From contig CM001047.1 of NCBI GenBank assembly GCA_000183865.1, positions 2,660,141-2,667,582 on the forward strand: DNA of 7,442 bases, given 5' to 3'. Below are positions 5,522 to 7,442 of the stretch, in pieces (the first letter of the stretch is position 1; each line of letters starts with the position of its first letter). The DNA is from Listeria marthii FSL S4-120 (GTDB lineage Bacteria > Bacillota > Bacilli > Lactobacillales > Listeriaceae). The notes below the pieces were generated by a model. That model was not told where the DNA came from, ran no database searches, and worked only from the letters and a program-made list of their open reading frames with translations. Both the position numbers and the translations under genes were made by a program.

Positions 5522-6678
5522 TACTTTAACAGTACAATTTGTCTATAGTATTCTGCAGAATGTTTACTGTTATCCACAAAAATTGGTAAAACACTTGATA
5601 GTAAACCATCAATTCTTGAAAATATTTTGTTTTGTTGATTTGATTCGAAATTCAACTTCGAAATATCCTTTTGAAGACTACTGTTTATCATATGTGCTAA
5701 ATTTTTTTTATAACTACAAAAGCTTTTTTCTTGAGATATATCTCCTAAATTCGAAATGATTGCATAAAGACCTGCATATCCATGACAAAATATTGATTCA
5801 CTTATTTCAAATTCTGTTTTCCCAATAATTTTTCGTGTTACAAGTTCCAATAAATCAGCACATCTCTTATCATCACCAATACACATAGCAGCGGTATACA
5901 ACGCATTTGCAATTCCTGGAAAACCGTAGCACCAACTTTCTTCTTTTGTTGCACCACTATAAATTTTCTGCTTTTCTTTATATATATAACTTGGAAAAAC
6001 TCCCTCGTTACCGTACTGATGCATTTCATAAAAAGATATTATCTTTTGTATTATTTTTTTTGTTTTCAAATCCTTATTTTTCTTGTATATAGAACTTAAA
6101 AAAAATAGTTGTCCTGCTAAGCCATGAGCTAAACCCATATCTAAATATCCAAATGGAAATAATTCTTTCTCATCATCCTTTATAAATTCTTTTTCAATAT
6201 ATAAAGATGAAAATGCTTGTTTTTTATTTAATATCTTTTCTATCTCTCGCTCTATATATACTAATTTTTCACTTAAAGTATTTTTATGATAAAAATTGGT
6301 AAGAAATCTAGCCCCTCCAAAAACACCCTTTAATGGATCTAATGAGTTAGAAAGATTGCTTTTAACTATATCCATTATGTTTTCTTCTACTTTATTTATT
6401 AATTGTTCCAAAAAAGTAGAATAGGTCCCAAACTCACTATTTAACATTCCGCATAAATTAGCTACATTGGTTAACCCATATAAACCAGAATAGTCATTTA
6501 CATAAAAAGAAAGTTTATCATATATCGTTGCCATGTATTCATGTATTACATCTTCTTCGGCATCCATATAAAATTCTAGTAATAGCATATCCATTGTAGA
6601 ATTAATATTCAGTTCTTCTTTATTTTGATGATATATTCTTTTTATTTCTTCCCCTATCAACTTATAATTCTCCATCAA
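5521..6678 (-). CDS. Lanthionine synthetase C-like protein, first copy (LanC1)
   Basis: A LanC-fold protein of 385 residues from the TTG at 6678, or 384 from the adjacent ATG at 6675. The AAGGGA site is nine bases from the TTG and twelve from the ATG, so the TTG is slightly favoured. Numbered from TTG: D114 in LDPLKGVFGG fits the catalytic aspartate, H185 lies in GLAHGLAG, and zinc ligands are C250 (SWCYGFPG), C298 and H299 (FCHGYAG). The residue four before C250, arginine in NisC and in the second copy, is glutamate here (E246 in KEESWCYG). All zinc ligands are kept, so the protein should fold and bind zinc, but its chemistry or substrate preference may differ. It begins 15 bases after the ABC transporter stop. 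Tandem LanC genes with no dehydratase between them are unusual. Confidence 0.94.
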   Translation of the reverse strand: MMENYKLIGEEIKRIYHQNKEELNINSTMDMLLLEFYMDAEEDVIHEYMATIYDKLSFYVNDYSGLYGLTNVANLCGMLNSEFGTYSTFLEQLINKVEENIMDIVKSNLSNSLDPLKGVFGGARFLTNFYHKNTLSEKLVYIEREIEKILNKKQAFSSLYIEKEFIKDDEKELFPFGYLDMGLAHGLAGQLFFLSSIYKKNKDLKTKKIIQKIISFYEMHQYGNEGVFPSYIYKEKQKIYSGATKEESWCYGFPGIANALYTAAMCIGDDKRCADLLELVTRKIIGKTEFEISESIFCHGYAGLYAIISNLGDISQEKSFCSYKKNLAHMINSSLQKDISKLNFESNQQNKIFSRIDGLLSSVLPIFVDNSKHSAEYYRQIVLLK

Positions 6679-6693
6679 ATTTATTTGTCCCTT

Positions 6694-7442
6694 CTAATAA
6701 TTCATAGCAGATTGTACATAATACAAATCTTTATATACATCATTACTCTCAACTAAATCTATATGTTTTCCGTTACCAATTATTTTACCGTCTTTTAGCA
6801 CAATTATTTCACTAACAAAATCAAACTTTTTGATTCTATGTGTAATAAATATGCCAATTTTTTCTTCTGTCATTTCAGAAAAATTTTTATACATATTATT
6901 TTCAGCAATTGCATCTAATGCTGCTGCTGGTTCATCCATTACAATAACATCAGCATCTTTAAAAAACGCTCTAGCAATTGCTAGTTTTTGCCACTCACCA
7001 CCAGATAATTGAATGCCATCTTCAAACCAATATCCTAATTGTTGATCATATTTATTGTCTAACGTTTGGATAAAATCATTAGCCCCACTTTCTGTTGCCG
7101 CATGTTTAATTGCTTCAGTTTCATGGCTGCGCTTAATATTACTAATGCTTATATTTTCTTTGATTGAGAAATGATAGTTAACAAAATCTTGAAAAACCGC
7201 TGAATTAGCTTTTCTATAACTTTTCATATCAATATTTCTTAAACTTATGCCATTTATTAATATTTCGCCTTCATAATTACTATAAAATCCCAAGATTAAT
7301 TTGGCTAATGTTGATTTCCCAGAACCATTTTGTCCAACAATAGTAAAACGCTTCCCTCTTTCCAACTTTAGATTTATATTTTCCAAAGCATATTTGTTTT
7401 TTGTCGGGTATTTAAAACTTACATTTATAAATTTTATTTCTT
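6694..7442 (-). CDS. Lanthipeptide-type ABC exporter, ATPase domain (5' end outside window)
   Basis: The reading frame is open to the right edge, so this is the C-terminal 248 residues of a longer protein. Internal TTG or ATG codons are not starts, because the ABC domain begins further upstream with EIKFINVSFKYP (A-loop Y11 in visible numbering). Walker A is GQNGSGKST (36-44), Q-loop Q84, signature LSGGE (145-149), Walker B VIVMDE (165-170), H-loop H201. The stretch QLGYWFEDGIQLSGGEWQKLAIARAFF and the following DEPAAALD closely resemble NisT/SpaT-type lantibiotic exporters, which carry a fused membrane domain at the N-terminus and export modified peptide. Whether a C39 peptidase domain is present cannot be seen. 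It is followed 15 bases later by the first lanC gene in the same operon. Family is certain; export of a lanthipeptide is inferred from similarity and neighbours. Confidence 0.93.
   Translation of the reverse strand, partial: EIKFINVSFKYPTKNKYALENINLKLERGKRFTIVGQNGSGKSTLAKLILGFYSNYEGEILINGISLRNIDMKSYRKANSAVFQDFVNYHFSIKENISISNIKRSHETEAIKHAATESGANDFIQTLDNKYDQQLGYWFEDGIQLSGGEWQKLAIARAFFKDADVIVMDEPAAALDAIAENNMYKNFSEMTEEKIGIFITHRIKKFDFVSEIIVLKDGKIIGNGKHIDLVESNDVYKDLYYVQSAMNY

Noticed and set aside
5490..5759. Plus-strand frame of 89 residues across the LanC1/LanC2 junction, considered as a lanthipeptide precursor or immunity protein.
   Set aside because: It is antisense to two conserved LanC genes and shows no leader motif or Cys/Ser/Thr-rich core; it reads as translated AT-rich antisense DNA.
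1..7442. CRISPR arrays, insertion sequences, tRNA or rRNA genes.
   Set aside because: No regularly spaced repeats, transposase frames, or tRNA/rRNA-like sequence were seen anywhere in the window.

Overview
The window suggests a low-GC Gram-positive bacterium of the order Bacillales, most likely a Listeria or close relative. Reading on the minus strand, dnaX is followed at once by a YbaB/EbfC (YaaK-type) gene. That is the conserved dnaX-yaaK-recR order of Bacillus and Listeria. The 579-residue DnaX and the strong Shine-Dalgarno (SD) sites fit. The genus is an inference from recalled gene order and protein character, not from a search. Every supported gene lies on the minus strand, so transcription runs from right to left.

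Left part (1 to about 2750) is ordinary chromosome. It holds the first 19 codons of the YbaB/EbfC gene, complete dnaX with a near-consensus sigma-A promoter, a 250-base intergenic stretch full of inverted repeats and ending in a terminator, and a two-gene unit of small proteins (a DUF3284-like protein and a 60-residue two-helix membrane protein).

Right part (about 2830 to 7442) is clearly more AT-rich and looks like an acquired lanthipeptide operon. In transcription order it has the C-terminal ATPase half of a NisT-like ABC exporter (cut by the window edge), two different LanC cyclase genes in tandem, a Cof-type HAD phosphatase, and a flavodoxin-fold flavoprotein with a four-cysteine Fe-S-type motif. 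The genes are separated by at most 22 bases, or overlap, with SD sites placed inside or next to the preceding stop codon, so they are probably translated as one set. No precursor peptide, dehydratase (LanB/LanM), leader protease or immunity gene is visible. If the system is complete, these should lie to the right of 7442.

Working model (inference): a dehydratase outside the window makes dehydro-residues in a precursor peptide, the two LanC proteins form the thioether rings, the flavoprotein and possibly the HAD enzyme perform extra tailoring, and the ABC protein exports the product. The unusual points are the paired, non-identical LanC proteins, one of which lacks the arginine that precedes the zinc-binding WCYG motif, and the HAD plus Fe-S-type flavoprotein as the tail of the operon.
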